From the NCBI GenBank assembly GCA_964036665.1, contig OZ038531.1, positions 10,912,168-10,976,167 on the forward strand: a DNA stretch of 64,000 bases, read 5' to 3'. Shown here piece by piece: positions 9,236 through 20,106 of this stretch. The stretch is from Gordius sp. MW1 (Eukaryota > Nematomorpha > Gordioida > Gordea > Gordiidae). A program made the position numbers and the translations under genes. Every line of letters begins with the position of its first letter. Positions within the stretch are counted from its first letter, which is position 1. The notes under the pieces are model-generated. The model did not search any database. It was not told the origin of the DNA and saw only the letters and a list, made by a program, of their open reading frames with translations.

Positions 9236-11877
9236 TCAATAAAAATTTATTACATCAATTTTCTGGCGGTTCTTCATGAGATTCGAGGTGTATATAATTC
9301 GCGATGTTATCGCAATAAAAAAAACATCAATATTGTTAATATTATTTTTATAATCCATGATTAAGCGATTTATATGAGAATTGAGGGTTACATATTTTTT
9401 GTTGGAAGAGAAAACTTGTTTCCCTTGATTGATGTGTACGATATTAATATCATTTATCTCTTGCAACGCTAAGAGACTGTCGATAAAATCATAAATCACA
9501 GGATGCGCTATTCCGATCAAGCATTTTATTCCATTATGATAACCCTCCAAGTGATTGTTCGTCCTTGGACCTTCCGCCTCAAATCTTTGCCACATTTCAT
9601 ATTTGAACCTGGCGTTGGGGCCCACCCGTGTGTTTTCTAGGTACTCAAACCATTCAGAGGCTTCTGGGTACATTGAGTTTTGATCGACGCAGTCATTGTA
9701 CACTTGGACCACATGATGTGGCATCAAAAAGGGGAGCGCCAATATCCTTCGTAAACTTTGGCGAAATATTAAATTAGTGTTATACAAATCGCTAAGTCCG
9801 ACTCCTTTCATCTTTCTATAAATAGCTTGCGCATAATGGAATAAGCAACCTTCCAATGTAAATTAGCAAAAAGAAGTAAATTTACCTTTGACATCTGCGT
9901 TTGGGAAAGAGTCACGCAAAGCCTTTATACTAGCTTGTTCAAAATCTACTTGAAGATAGCGTGGGCAGAACGTTAAATCATGTTGGGTGCAAAGATCCTT
10001 AAGGATATTGAAAAGAAGGAGATAAGTGGCATGGGACTTGTCAGGTAATAGTGCGAATATCACCGGCACCATATGTTCTTTGTAAAAACAATGGATTGTA
10101 TAGACCTATGATAATGAAAGTAATAATTACTCCTTATAATACATATACTTGTTTGAAGAGTTTAGGACATACATAGTATGTCCCATCGGCATACAAATTG
10201 CCAGATTCACATAAAATCCTTAAATTTTCTGGGGTCGCGAAGATCAAAAGTTTATTGAAGCTGTTGTGCAATAAAAATAATTCTCCATTGTTGGAATATT
10301 TGTGCTCAAGCTGAAGCCTAATATCGCTATTGAGTTTCGGGGCTGGGTATCTATTGATGCTGATTCTTCTCAAGGTGTTTTTCACGGACTTTAATGTCGG
10401 GGTTGCTTTTGGATAATTTCTTATGTGTGGCTCATCACGTAGCCTTTGGGCAATAACCCGATGATAAATCGCCGAGATTTTTTCCTTAGGGTTATTCCTG
10501 ACCTCCCTTTTTAAAATATGAATCGTCAACAAATATTCATAATCCCCTCGAGGAGGCTCGTGATTATGATTACAGGTCACTCGGTAACTATCCTTTACCT
10601 GAGCTTTTCCTTTGCATGTCTTGGATCTGCACTTATAATATGTGATGTTTTGAAAAACATTGATCTTGTTATAGAGATATCTATTCAAATACAGAATAAC
10701 CCCATTTTTTTGAGATAATAAAAATCTCATTGCTATTAAAAAATTATATTGTTTTCAATAATATAATAAGATACAAGGGCTTGGGGCTTGTAAGCTTCGA
10801 CAAGCATCCAGGAAAAGATGGGCCTGAGTTAATGAACCTTTAAAAATGTTTTAAATTATTCAAAGGTAAGGAAAATTACTTTCTGTATTAGAATTCGTGG
10901 AATTACACAGAGAAATCATTGAGTTTGTAGCAACAACTACTGTATAAAGTTAAATATAACACATTTAATTACTTTCACTATTAACATTGGTGGAATTACA
11001 TAAAGATATAATTGGGTTTGAAGCAACAACTACAGTATAAAGTTAAAATAGCACATTTAATTACTTTCACTATTAACATTGGTGGAATTACATAAAGATA
11101 TAATTGGGTTTGAAGCAACTTGTCTAATACTATTCAGCCTAGAACGCAAACTTTCTATACTAAGTACTATAAAAATTATGAGACATATATATTCCAGATA
11201 TTACCTGGGATATTTAAATTATTTGGAGTGGGAGACAAATTTAGCACCTCTTCACTTGAGTTTGTACTTGTAACCCCTATAAAAAATCATAAAAAAACAC
11301 TTTAAATTACTTTGACTATACGTAGGATTACATGACATTATAGAATTTGTGGCAGTAACTACTTTATAGTTATAAATTTTATAATGGCACTTTAAATTAC
11401 TTTCACTATTAACATTTGTGGACACATCCATCATCAAATTAGTACCATCAACTACATTAAGAATTTATAAATAAGAGTTTTTATAGTTTTAAATTTTATA
11501 ATGGCACTTTAAATTACTTTCACTATTAACATTTGTGGACACATCCTTCATTAAATTAGTACCATCAACTACATTAAGAATTTATAAATAAGAGTTTAAT
11601 TACTTGATATATTAGATATGTCATCTAATAGTTCAGAATGATACATATTAGGTCTTGGGCCTGCTATATATATAAACACTTATGAAAAAAATTTACTTAT
11701 ATGTGGAATGTTTAGATGCTCCTTTGAAACATAATACATGTTTCCCTCAAGAATTGCTCTGCCTGAGCAACGATAATTGCGGCATTTCAAGTATATTTGA
11801 CCATATTTCCCTTCCTTATATTTGGTGTAGTAGTAATTGGCATGAAAATATATAGGCTTCCTTCTTTGCGTCAACAT
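9236..11877 (-). CDS. FLYWCH-FLYWCH-MULE transposase-like protein, 4 exons
   Basis: The model has exons 11877-11697, 10732-10149, 10105-9886 and 9849-9236, predicting about 532 residues; all phases agree. Introns are 964, 43 and 36 bp, all GT-AG. Exon 1 encodes one FLYWCH-type finger (CRNYRC, later H-x4-H, residues ~10-60). Exon 2 holds a second finger (CRSKTC ... HNH, ~residues 62-120) and the first transposase acid in ADGTYY (~D243). Exon 3 has VPVIFALLPDK and the second acid in VDFEQA (~D309). Exon 4 starts the conserved CLFHYAQAIYRK segment and includes TNNHLEGYHNGIK. This is the MULE (Mutator-like) transposase layout seen in animals. The small introns remove in-frame stops and restore the conserved KQ|VYTIH and VK|G|CLFHY junctions. 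Linking exon 1 is the least certain step. The frame is free of internal stops, so it may be active or domesticated. No terminal inverted repeats were found. Confidence 0.75.
9850..9885 (-). other. 36-bp intron in the MULE-like gene
   Basis: It begins GTAAAT and ends GGAAG on the minus strand. Unspliced, the frame hits a TAA within the intron; spliced, the phase-1 junction gives VKGCLFHYAQA, a conserved MULE segment. Confidence 0.7.
10106..10148 (-). other. 43-bp intron in the MULE-like gene
   Basis: It begins GTATATG and ends CATAG on the minus strand. The length is not a multiple of three and it contains a stop. Splicing joins LFKQ to VYTIHCFYKEH in frame, matching the family pattern. Confidence 0.7.
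10890..11610. repeat. Minisatellite, 92-117-bp units, inside the MULE-like intron
   Basis: GTGGAATTAC-containing units start at about 10897, 10990 and 11082 (period 92-93). A related, longer form with TTTCACTATTAACATTTGTGG recurs at 11401 and 11518 (period 117). Common words are TTTAATTACTTTCACTATTAACATT and a CAACTAC motif. The central part (11120-11330) is diverged. Confidence 0.8.
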
Positions 11878-12017
11878 ATACCCGCAGATTTAAAGTGACA
11901 AATTTGAAATGGTGAGAAATGGTGAGAAATGGTGAAGGTTTGGTGGCGATTGGTGAAGTTTATGTTTTGAAACTTTACCTTTTGAATTGAAACGGCTGGA
12001 ATGAATATTGATTTAAA
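11878..12017. promoter_or_regulatory. Short intergenic region between two divergent genes
   Basis: Only 140 bp separate the start codons of the minus-strand MULE-like gene and the plus-strand OCIAD gene, so both promoters and 5' UTRs probably overlap or lie here. It contains three GGTGA(G)AAATGGTGA-like direct repeats (about 11908-11937). No TATA box is obvious. The role as a bidirectional promoter is inference. Confidence 0.4.
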
Positions 12018-15000
12018 ATGGACGTAAAGCAAACAGAGCGTCAAATTGTAAATAGTAAACATTCCATTAATTATGTTTTTAGCCGTTTTCGCCGTTAACC
12101 TCCGACGAAATTAGAACATTAAGAGAATGCAATAAACAAGCTTTCTATAATAGATGTATTTAATTGCTGTTAATCACTTATTAGTAATTTAGGCCTACCA
12201 ATCTCTGGCTTGGGAATGCTTGCTTTAGGATATGGAATCAATGCAGGTAATACTTTGCTATTTTAATAAATCACTATTGATTTTTTATCTGATGTTTATA
12301 ATGTTTTTTAGGATATCTTAAAAAGAATTTTCTTATAGGAAAAATAGTTGGTGTGGGTTTTTTAGGTTATGTTATTGGGAAGATATCATACATAAGTAAA
12401 TGCAGAGAAATGATATTAAGCTTGCCCAATAGCCCCCTTGCTGATAAAATAAAAAAAAATGAAGATGGAAATTTCATGATGAAGGAAATGTATGATTTCT
12501 ATATATTATCATTAAATAAGAATAGATTTTGTCTCAAAAGCTATCAAATAAATCAGAATGCTTTTATAAAAATAAAATTAATTTTACATAGAAAAAAAAT
12601 TAGTACTAATGTTGCATGATGTTAAAAAATAATTTAATCTCAAATTTTTGAATATTTACTTTAAATTTTTCAACATGTTTAGCAGTCTAAATAGAATGAA
12701 AACTTGTTTAAATAAAAATACCTTAATCTGGCTTTTTAATGTTATATATGATATAGAGCAGTTTTTCCAACATTTGAAGAATCTGGTAAAGCCAAGCGTT
12801 CTGATTTAAATCTAGATCATAACTTTGATCAGGGAGAAAAATATAAAGGTCTTGATGATAGTTTTCGACCCAGCCTAGACAGTATTTATTTAATAAAATT
12901 TTCCTTATTTTGATTGTATATTAAAATATGATTTAAATAGTTTCATAAAATTTTTTCAACAGGGTTTTTTACATATGTTATTATTGGGTTTAAGGTTTAT
13001 AGCAATTCAATCAATTATATTAAAATTAAAATTACATAAAAGATGTTTTTAGGTCTTTAAATATTAATGATACATAGTGGATATTTGATACACATATTAA
13101 TTAAAAACTAAGAAACATATTAATATGCAGAAATTATGAGTTTTGAAATCACAATAACTTTATGCTTTTATTAATATCTAAGTCCTGACCCTGTATATTT
13201 AGATAATATGTCTGCAATCAGACTTAATTTTTGGACTTTTACCTGCTCTCTTATATAAATTTTGAGTATACCCAACCCTCCTTTTAAATGATATATCAAT
13301 TTTGTTTGCGCTCAGTCTTCTCTTCATTTATCGGCCTAACATCTTATTACTTGTTTTTAAATTATATTATGGTTCATTTTTCTTGTATATAATATCCTTT
13401 CCTAGATAACCTCCCATCATTCTCAACTTGATAGTTTTGTAAATTTTTGTTTAATTTTTATTTTTAGCATTCCATGTCAAATCGCCACATTGTTGGCCAA
13501 CCCCCTAAGATTTTTATGAAATTTTGTGAAATTGTAAAAAATATTATGAAATTCTGAAAGTTTTCGAGTTGTTGAGGCTCAAAGGTCAAAAATTAATTTT
13601 TTGTGATGAATGAATTTTTGATTTGTTTTCATTATAAATTGGTGGATAATGGGGGGGGGGAGGATTGGAATAGTAGTCATAATTCTTAGTAAAATTATTA
13701 TCATTATGGATACCTATGAGACTATTTGAAGATCAATGATAGATTTTTTGTATGGTCATTTCGGCGGTAAAAGTAATAAAATACCTATTTGGCCTTGACC
13801 ATTTTATGGTGGTCACTCAGCTTTCATTTTCATTTAAATTGTTATATAGGTGGTAAAAAACTTAATTTTTAAATTTTAAACGACTTAAGCAACGGTAACT
13901 GACAGTTAAATAATTTATTTTAAACCTTTCTTTTATGGATACAGGTCTTACCTGTCACTACAACGAATTTTTATTATAGGGGCTGAATAATTTAAAGATT
14001 TTATCGAATCATGGACCCGATGTCATATAAGACCGATTTTTGACCTTTCAGCCCCCACAATTCGATAGGTAGGACGTTTTCGCCTAATTTATAAAAATTT
14101 GATATGATGTGGTCGACCGAAAAAGGCATTTTTATGTCAATTTTACATGGAATGTCCCTATCCTACACCCCAATGCCGTAGATCAACTTAACCTAAAAAT
14201 ATCAGATTTTTTAAGAGTCACTGCAATATTTACACGCATCTCAAAATAATTAAGCTTCTATATAAATTATTTAAAATATCGTTTTTATATAATTTATTTA
14301 GGATTATTACGCCATCTAAAATTTAATGAACATACTCTTACATTAAACAAAGTTTTAAAGATAAACATTGATTTTATAAAATTCAAGGTTTAATTATAAA
14401 TGCAAATAATTTTTATCTTTATACTATTACTGCAAAAATTATATGCTTCTAATAACAAGATAAATAGAATCCTACTATCTGATAAATCCCATTTATTTGT
14501 TTAGAAATCTACTTTTGACGTTAAGGGTTTTTTTGGATCAAAATATACTAAAAAAGAAGATATAATCTGGCAATATTAATAAAATAAGTATAACGCATGA
14601 GCAATATTTCGGCTCTTTTGACGCTCAATTAACATAGTATTGGCTGAATTTTTTGTTAAAATCTCACAATAAATGGGGTCGACACTCTTGTCAAAAATCC
14701 AAGTTTAAAAAGGTCGTTCGGAAACCTTAAATTGTCATGGTGTGCCCCAAATATTTTATTAAGAGCCTTCGATTTTCTTATCGCCTCGAGTTCCTGCTTC
14801 TATGTTCCCTAGGACTGTCTTGCAGGGCTCTATTCTCACTCAAATATTTTGTTATCAAAGATAATTCTATATATTAGTTTACATGCATTATAATGGGGAT
14901 TATTATATAGATCCGAATTTGCGTTTATGAAGTCTAAATAGTTTTTAGATATTGAGAGAAATTTTTTAACAGCTTACGGAACTAATATTGAGTGTCGAAA

Positions 15001-15422
15001 TTGCGACGTTTGACCAATAAATTAGTAAGATAACATAAGAATTTTTATTAAAAAATTGTTTTATAATTATACTAAATAAATAATATGGTTATTTTTACTC
15101 AAGATGAATTTAAAATGAAAAAGCCGTTAATTATGGAAGATGGGGGTAAAAATGGTATTACATATAAAGACTTACGACAAAAAAATCGTGCCGAATACGA
15201 CTTGGCTAACCGTGGAAGTATACGGCCTAACATTGATCAATCATCAGCTCAACTCAATCGACCATCTCCATCTAATCGGTCATCTCATGAAGAAATGCAT
15301 CTAGGAAAAGGTGAGCCTTAAGTTCTAATTTTTTATCGGCCTATTAGTTAATTTTATTGATGTTTGAGTATAACTAATTTACAGCTTCTCAAAATCGATA
15401 CGGAGATGTTGTGATGGAATAG
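12018..15422 (+). CDS. OCIAD1: OCIA domain-containing protein (OCIAD1-like), 7 exons
   Basis: Exons are 12018-12047, 12083-12155, 12193-12246, 12312-~12489, ~12757-12881, 15104-15310 and 15385-15422, giving 705 nt and 234 residues; all phases agree. The OCIA domain is clear: LTSDEIRTLRECNKQAFYNR, then two hydrophobic segments (about residues 35-55 and 62-85), then GYVIGKISYISKC and LPNSPLADKI, the family's conserved SPL signature. The C-terminal part has ITYKDLRQKNRAEYDLANR and the final RYGD, as in animal OCIAD1. Family members are membrane proteins of mitochondria/endosomes linked to complex III assembly and prohibitins. The exon 4/5 junction has alternatives (donor 12490 or 12531; acceptor 12756 or 12761) that keep the frame. 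Introns of 35 and 37 bp are remarkable. OCIAD1 versus OCIAD2 is not separable here, so the symbol is family-level. Confidence 0.88.
12048..12082 (+). other. 35-bp intron in the OCIAD gene
   Basis: It begins GTAAATAG and ends GTTTTTAG. Removing it joins a 10-codon ATG exon in phase 0 to the PFSPLTSDEIR segment. Exon 1 is assigned only by phase and position, so this intron is somewhat less sure than the next. Confidence 0.6.
12156..12192 (+). other. 37-bp intron in the OCIAD gene
   Basis: It begins GTATTTAA and ends TAATTTAG and contains in-frame stops. Splicing (phase 1) joins FYNR to CLPISGLGML inside the conserved OCIA domain. Confidence 0.8.
12882..15103 (+). other. Large (2.2-kb) OCIAD intron, no recognised gene
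   Basis: The intron runs from donor GTATTTATT to acceptor TACTCAAG, phase 1. It is AT-rich, with a run of nine or more G near 13652. A few GC-richer words (GCATTCCATGTCAAATCG at ~13468 and TTTACATGGAATGTCC at ~14143) are weakly inverted to each other and may mark an old element. No coding or TE protein was seen. Confidence 0.55.
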
Positions 15423-15568
15423 TTAAAACAAATGCCCCGAACTTGTAAACCTTGCACGGTTGGTGTAACCTATTAAGATTTTTAAAAGTTACGTGTAAAA
15501 ACATGAATTGCATTATATAAATATAAAAAAGTTGAATCTTGTTTTAATTTATTCGTGTTGTCATGGAA

Positions 15569-15574
15569 AATAAA
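15569..15574 (+). terminator. Poly(A) signal AATAAA of the OCIAD gene
   Basis: AATAAA lies about 150 bp after the TAG stop (15420-15422), a normal 3' UTR distance. In AT-rich DNA this hexamer is common, so the assignment rests on position. Confidence 0.5.
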
Positions 15575-15784
15575 TATTGTTTCATTTATACTTTTGTAAT
15601 ACTAAATATGTTAAAAATTTAGTATATTTTAGTTTTGAATTCAAACTTTGTTGTGTTGTGTCCATAATAGGCACCTTGAAATTATTCATTTAAATTGATT
15701 TAAACTATAATTTAAAATATTCAGAAATTGGAAAATTTGTGTGTTTGGACTACAGTTCTTAATTGGCTAACTTGCTTCAACTCC

Positions 15785-15960
15785 CGACACGAGCACGCAC
15801 ACTGAGTTGTTTAATAAGCGCGTTAGCACTATCTGTGCTTGCTATTCGGCTCACTAGGCAGAACAGAAGCATATAAAAATGCTCGGGAGGCGAGTCGAAG
15901 CAGCAAAAGTTGTTCAAGCATTTGTGCTAACAAGCTTATTAAACAACGCGGACTCGAGCA
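15785..15960. repeat. Imperfect inverted repeat (potential cruciform)
   Basis: GTTGTTTAATAAGCGCGTTAGCAC at about 15805-15828 is mirrored by the complement of GTGCTAACAAGCTTATTAAAC at about 15924-15944, with about 95 bp between arms. Secondary inverted words CTCACTAG/CTAGTGAG also pair. The segment is GC-richer than its surroundings. It could be a small fold-back element, but no target duplication was found. Confidence 0.5.
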
Positions 15961-16628
15961 AAGCACTAGTGAGCATTGCTCACGTTGACAATATTAGTTT
16001 GGACTGTCTAAAGTTGTCTAATTATGTCTTCAAACCGATTTCTACGCATCATTGGATATTATTTTGTTGAGATGTTGACATTTTTGGGTGACTAATTACC
16101 AGTTAGTAAAATTGTAATATAAATTTTAAATTTATTGATCGTTAATTTTAAATTATGGGTGTGTTTTTTTGCATAGACACTAAAGATCTAAAGCAAAATG
16201 ACAAATCATATTATTTAAAGGGGAGTAACTACAGTCAATTCTATTTTTGACCTTTTTAACTTTTTATTACGGCCGACTTATTGCTACAAACCCGAAAATG
16301 GGACCATGTTTTAAAAAATCCTTCATCTACTATTAAAATCATGGGGTAAATTATATAAAATTATAATGAATTATACAGACCTCTATCTTAGGATAATTTG
16401 GCATATTAGGAGGTACAATTTATTTAAATATCATGCAACCCCCATTCCTATCGAAAAATAAGATAAAATCTTTTACCAAGACTTTTTATAGAATGCAAAA
16501 TTTTTGCCTTGACTATTCTACCCCCACCACCTTAATACTATCAACATTTGCAAAAATAAAAAAAAATCGTTAATGGATTTATAGTTTTATATTAAATCAT
16601 TAAAAGGGTTACGCTAGGCACATAAGCC

Positions 16629-16985
16629 CACTGTAACCTGTAGGTGACGTTCAACTTTAGGCAAATTTTAAGGTCTTTAAAATACACAGATGATTTTGAA
16701 ATTACTATCAAAATTTTGGAAAAATTATACAGATTTTAAATATGTAAATTAAGCTGCAAAAACTAATTGCTGAGTGTACATAATTGAATAAAAGAAGGCA
16801 GGTCGAAATTGCGTTGTTTACGGTTTTTGAACGAGTATAGTTCAAAAACCAGTGAAGAAGAAGTAATAAAATTGTATCGGATGATTTATCCCAATCCAAC
16901 TTTCAAATCTGTTTACAAAAATATTTTTATCTTGGTAGTTTTTAAGAAAAGTCATTTCTAAAGTTGCGTCCTACAGGTTACACTG
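16629..16985. mobile_element. TIR MITE, copy 1
   Basis: Inverted ends are C-A-C-TGTAACCTGTAGGTGAC on the left and GTCCTACAGGTTACACTG on the right, i.e. a CAGTGTAACCTGTAGG(T/A) terminus. The interior is AT-rich without coding. The right end continues GGTACCTGTC, as does copy 2 at 27909-28250, so the true end may lie up to 9 bp further. No target duplication is evident and the superfamily is not assigned. Confidence 0.6.
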
Positions 16986-17086
16986 GTACCTGTCAGGTGC
17001 AAGAATGTCCAGGCAAGTTACTCAAGACACGGCTTTTGAACCGAAAAATTTGTGTAATAAGGCCTAAGAAATTTCCTTGTCCTTCA

Positions 17087-18762
17087 TAGTGATGCGGGAA
17101 TACCAAGGAAATTCTCGGTGTCGTCTCGAAAAACCGAGACGAGAATTTGAAAATGGAGTCGAGATCGAGACGAGAATTTGGATGTTGAGACGAGACGAGA
17201 TTTTTTCGGCGAGATCTCGACTTTTTATTGATCGTTAGATTTTAGTAAATTAATGTGTATTTTAATTTGCATGATTTACATTTAAGGTATTAAGTGTAAA
17301 TCAGTATGTATGGAATATATTTGATTATAAAAAAATCCTAAGTGTAGTAAATATTATATATTTTTGCAAAAAAATTAAAATTTAGCAATCCTTTACCTAA
17401 GTAAGGTTGACCCATAGGGTATGTTAATAGTTTTATAATATCTTTATCACATATTTGTATCATAGCATTATTAAATATTACAAAATTTTGGGATAAGAAT
17501 GAGTTCTGATGGAATAGTAAATATTACTAAAGCATATTTATATTTTGCAGTTACTCATCCTGCATAATGCGGTAATTATAAATTGGTGGTCAATCTGTTT
17601 GAATAATTAAGCAAGTTAAACTAAGGTGGCTCTAGATTTTTGAGCACCCGCTTAACGATTTCAAAAGGACAATAGATTATTTAATGACACCGTAAGAGAT
17701 TAAATCTAACTCATCAATTTTTAGAAGTTTTTATGCTTCAACTAATAGTATACCTCCCAAATTTTTGAATTTTAATAAGACATTATGTGAATACATAGTT
17801 TTGTCATATGCATTACTTTTCTCATTATACACTGGTTGGCAGGTGCATTTAAATTTATTATATCTCCATAATGGTGCAATATAAAATAAATACACGAATC
17901 TATACTGTATTTGATAAATAAATATTAATGGCAAAGTTAGTAAAATTGGAAGGTAAATACTTGGAATATAAATTTGAATATAATGATTTCTGGCATAAAT
18001 TTAAATACGTGCAATTTAAAGTTTAAAACCTTAACTTCTTAATCCTATATTAATGCTGCTTTTATTGTTGTTTTTACAACGTTTTGATATGTGCATTTAG
18101 TTATCAATTCTGTAAATAATAATCTTATCATTAAAAATTACTCGCACTTTATGGTTTATAACGCTATAGTAAACATGCAATAAACACTATGGGATATAAT
18201 TGATGATGGTACAATAAACTTAGTCTATAAAGAAGCTTTAGCCAGAGTAACAAAGGGTCTCAATTGTTCAATTATGCAACTAAGTCAACTATAAGCGAAC
18301 TTAATTTATTAAGTCTATTTATAGTTGACAAAAACAATAAAATTGATACAAGTTTTATAATTTGTTAGAACAATTAAATTTAATTTTCTATACTTTAAAT
18401 TTATTTATAGTCTTTTAGTCTGCACTTTCCATAGAAAATGTTATTTTTATGAATTAATTCATAATATTGTCAATGAGAATTCGTGTCCCGCTAAATCGCT
18501 AAAAAGTTTGTGCATTAAAGTTTTTTTAAAAATATAAAAATTTGCCATTTGGATTTTTTAACACTTTTTTAATATTTTTAATAAAACAGGAGAAATTTTT
18601 ATTCGTAAATTTTTTTTTAAAAGTCGAGACGAGACGAGAATTCTCGTCGAGAAGAGATCGAGAGATTTCTAGACCGAGACAAGATCGAGATTTTTATAAT
18701 CTATCCCGAGACGAGACGAGATTTTGTTTTCGAGACCGAGACGAGACGAGATCGAAACACTA
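17087..18762. mobile_element. hAT-like non-autonomous transposon with GAGACGAGA subterminal repeats
   Basis: It is flanked by 8-bp target duplications GTCCTTCA (17079-17086 and 18763-18770). Terminal inverted repeats are short: TAGTGATGCGGG on the left, complement TAGTGTTTCG on the right. Within about 150 bp of each end are many copies of GAGACGAGA/TCGAGA in opposite orientation. Eight-bp duplications, short TIRs and clustered subterminal motifs fit the hAT superfamily, where such motifs bind transposase. The 1.4-kb middle is AT-rich and has no transposase frame. Confidence 0.8.
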
Positions 18763-18979
18763 GTCCTTCATACTACACCTTATATATAAAGTAAAAAATT
18801 ATCATTTTGTTTATAAAATTAAATGGAACGACAATTTTATAGTCAGCGTTATTGAATTGTCAAGGAACGCAGCTTATAAGAAAAATTAGCAAAATAGGTT
18901 CAAGCAATAAGGTGAAGACGAGAAGCTGATTGCCAGATTATGGTTCAAAACAGAGGTCAGATTTGTTTGGAATCTTCTG

Positions 18980-19100
18980 CCCGAAACCGGCCCGGTTCAA
19001 TTGTTTAACCTAACTAGGTGTCCGCCCGGGCCCGCCCGAAACAATATAGCTGGCCGAAATGCCCGGCCTGAGATATTAACCCGACAGGTACCAGAACCAG
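18980..19100 (+). repeat. GC-rich dispersed repeat, copy 2
   Basis: It contains CCGCCCGGGCCCGCCC (19022-19037), GCCCGAAACCGGCCCGG and GCCCGGCC, ending GACAGGTACCAGAACCAG. It shares its core with 3068-3175. The word GACAGGTACCAG is also the complement of the right flank of the two TIR MITEs. Confidence 0.55.
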
Positions 19101-19780
19101 TTCGGCCTATAAAATTTGTATAAAATTTTTTTCTGGGCTTTTTTACATGCGGAATAAAGCTAAACAATTGAAAAATTTCGAATATTTACTTTGAGAAAAA
19201 AAGTGATGTTACCTACATTACACTGGGCATCACAAATATACTTACCTATAAAGAATTTATTAAATTTTACAATAATGTATACAATAATGATGATTTATTT
19301 TATCAAAAAAATGTTTTAACTAACAAATCAATGTGTACAAAATATGTTAATTATTATGAAATATTGACCAACAATGTATGTGAAGGCCTACTCAATATGC
19401 ACATAAAATTCTAGTAGCTTTATGACAGACGACATAACGCCTTTGAGTACACGATACCTTTTGATGTATAGTTATATTATTCTTAAAATTAGTTAATTTA
19501 GGGTTTAAAGTCCGTTTAGTTGCCGGTATTCTTTAAAATAATTCTGCACTATCTCTCTTTTGAAATTACATATTGCAATTTTTTACGTATGTAGCAATCA
19601 TTTTGGCATGCAGCATCTAGCCCAAATGCAAATATGGGTAAATACTATTTTCTGCCGCGAAATGATTCTAGTCGCATCCATATTTTGGTCAAAGCGGTCG
19701 ACACCCCACATAAAACAATTATACATTTTGATCAGATGAGGATATTGAATTACAATTTTTTCCCTATTTTTTTTTCGCTT
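19101..19780. other. AT-rich stretch, nothing recognised
   Basis: No coherent reading frame, tandem repeat or element terminus was seen between the GC-rich block and the duplicated locus. Confidence 0.5.
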
Positions 19781-20106
19781 TTATGATTCTTCCAATAGAG
19801 GTGATAGGCTTACCGTCACAATATTGTGACAATATTATTATCATTCCATCGGATAGCCATCAAATTTTTAGTGTTTTTTATAGAAACCCTCGTTCTTTTT
19901 TTATTGATTTTACATCAATGATCGGGCATTTTAAACGATTGACCCGCACCGTTCCTGTGCTGCTAATATTCATCTTTGAAAGTGTTGTAGTCTTACTACA
20001 CGACTCCACTCTCATCCATCTACGCAGCAAGACCAACTGCGCTCCCCTCATCTTATTTCGCTTATTTATTAGTGTCTGTATACGCATCTTAATGTATATG
20101 CATATT

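Noticed and set aside
10518-10718. Plus-strand frame of 66 codons
   Set aside because: Antisense to the second FLYWCH finger of the MULE-like gene.
15879-16070. 63-codon plus-strand frame after the OCIAD gene
   Set aside because: It falls on one arm of an inverted repeat and has no recognisable content.
18542-18763. 73-codon frame rich in RDRDETR
   Set aside because: It is a translation of the GAGACGAGA subterminal repeats of the hAT-like element.
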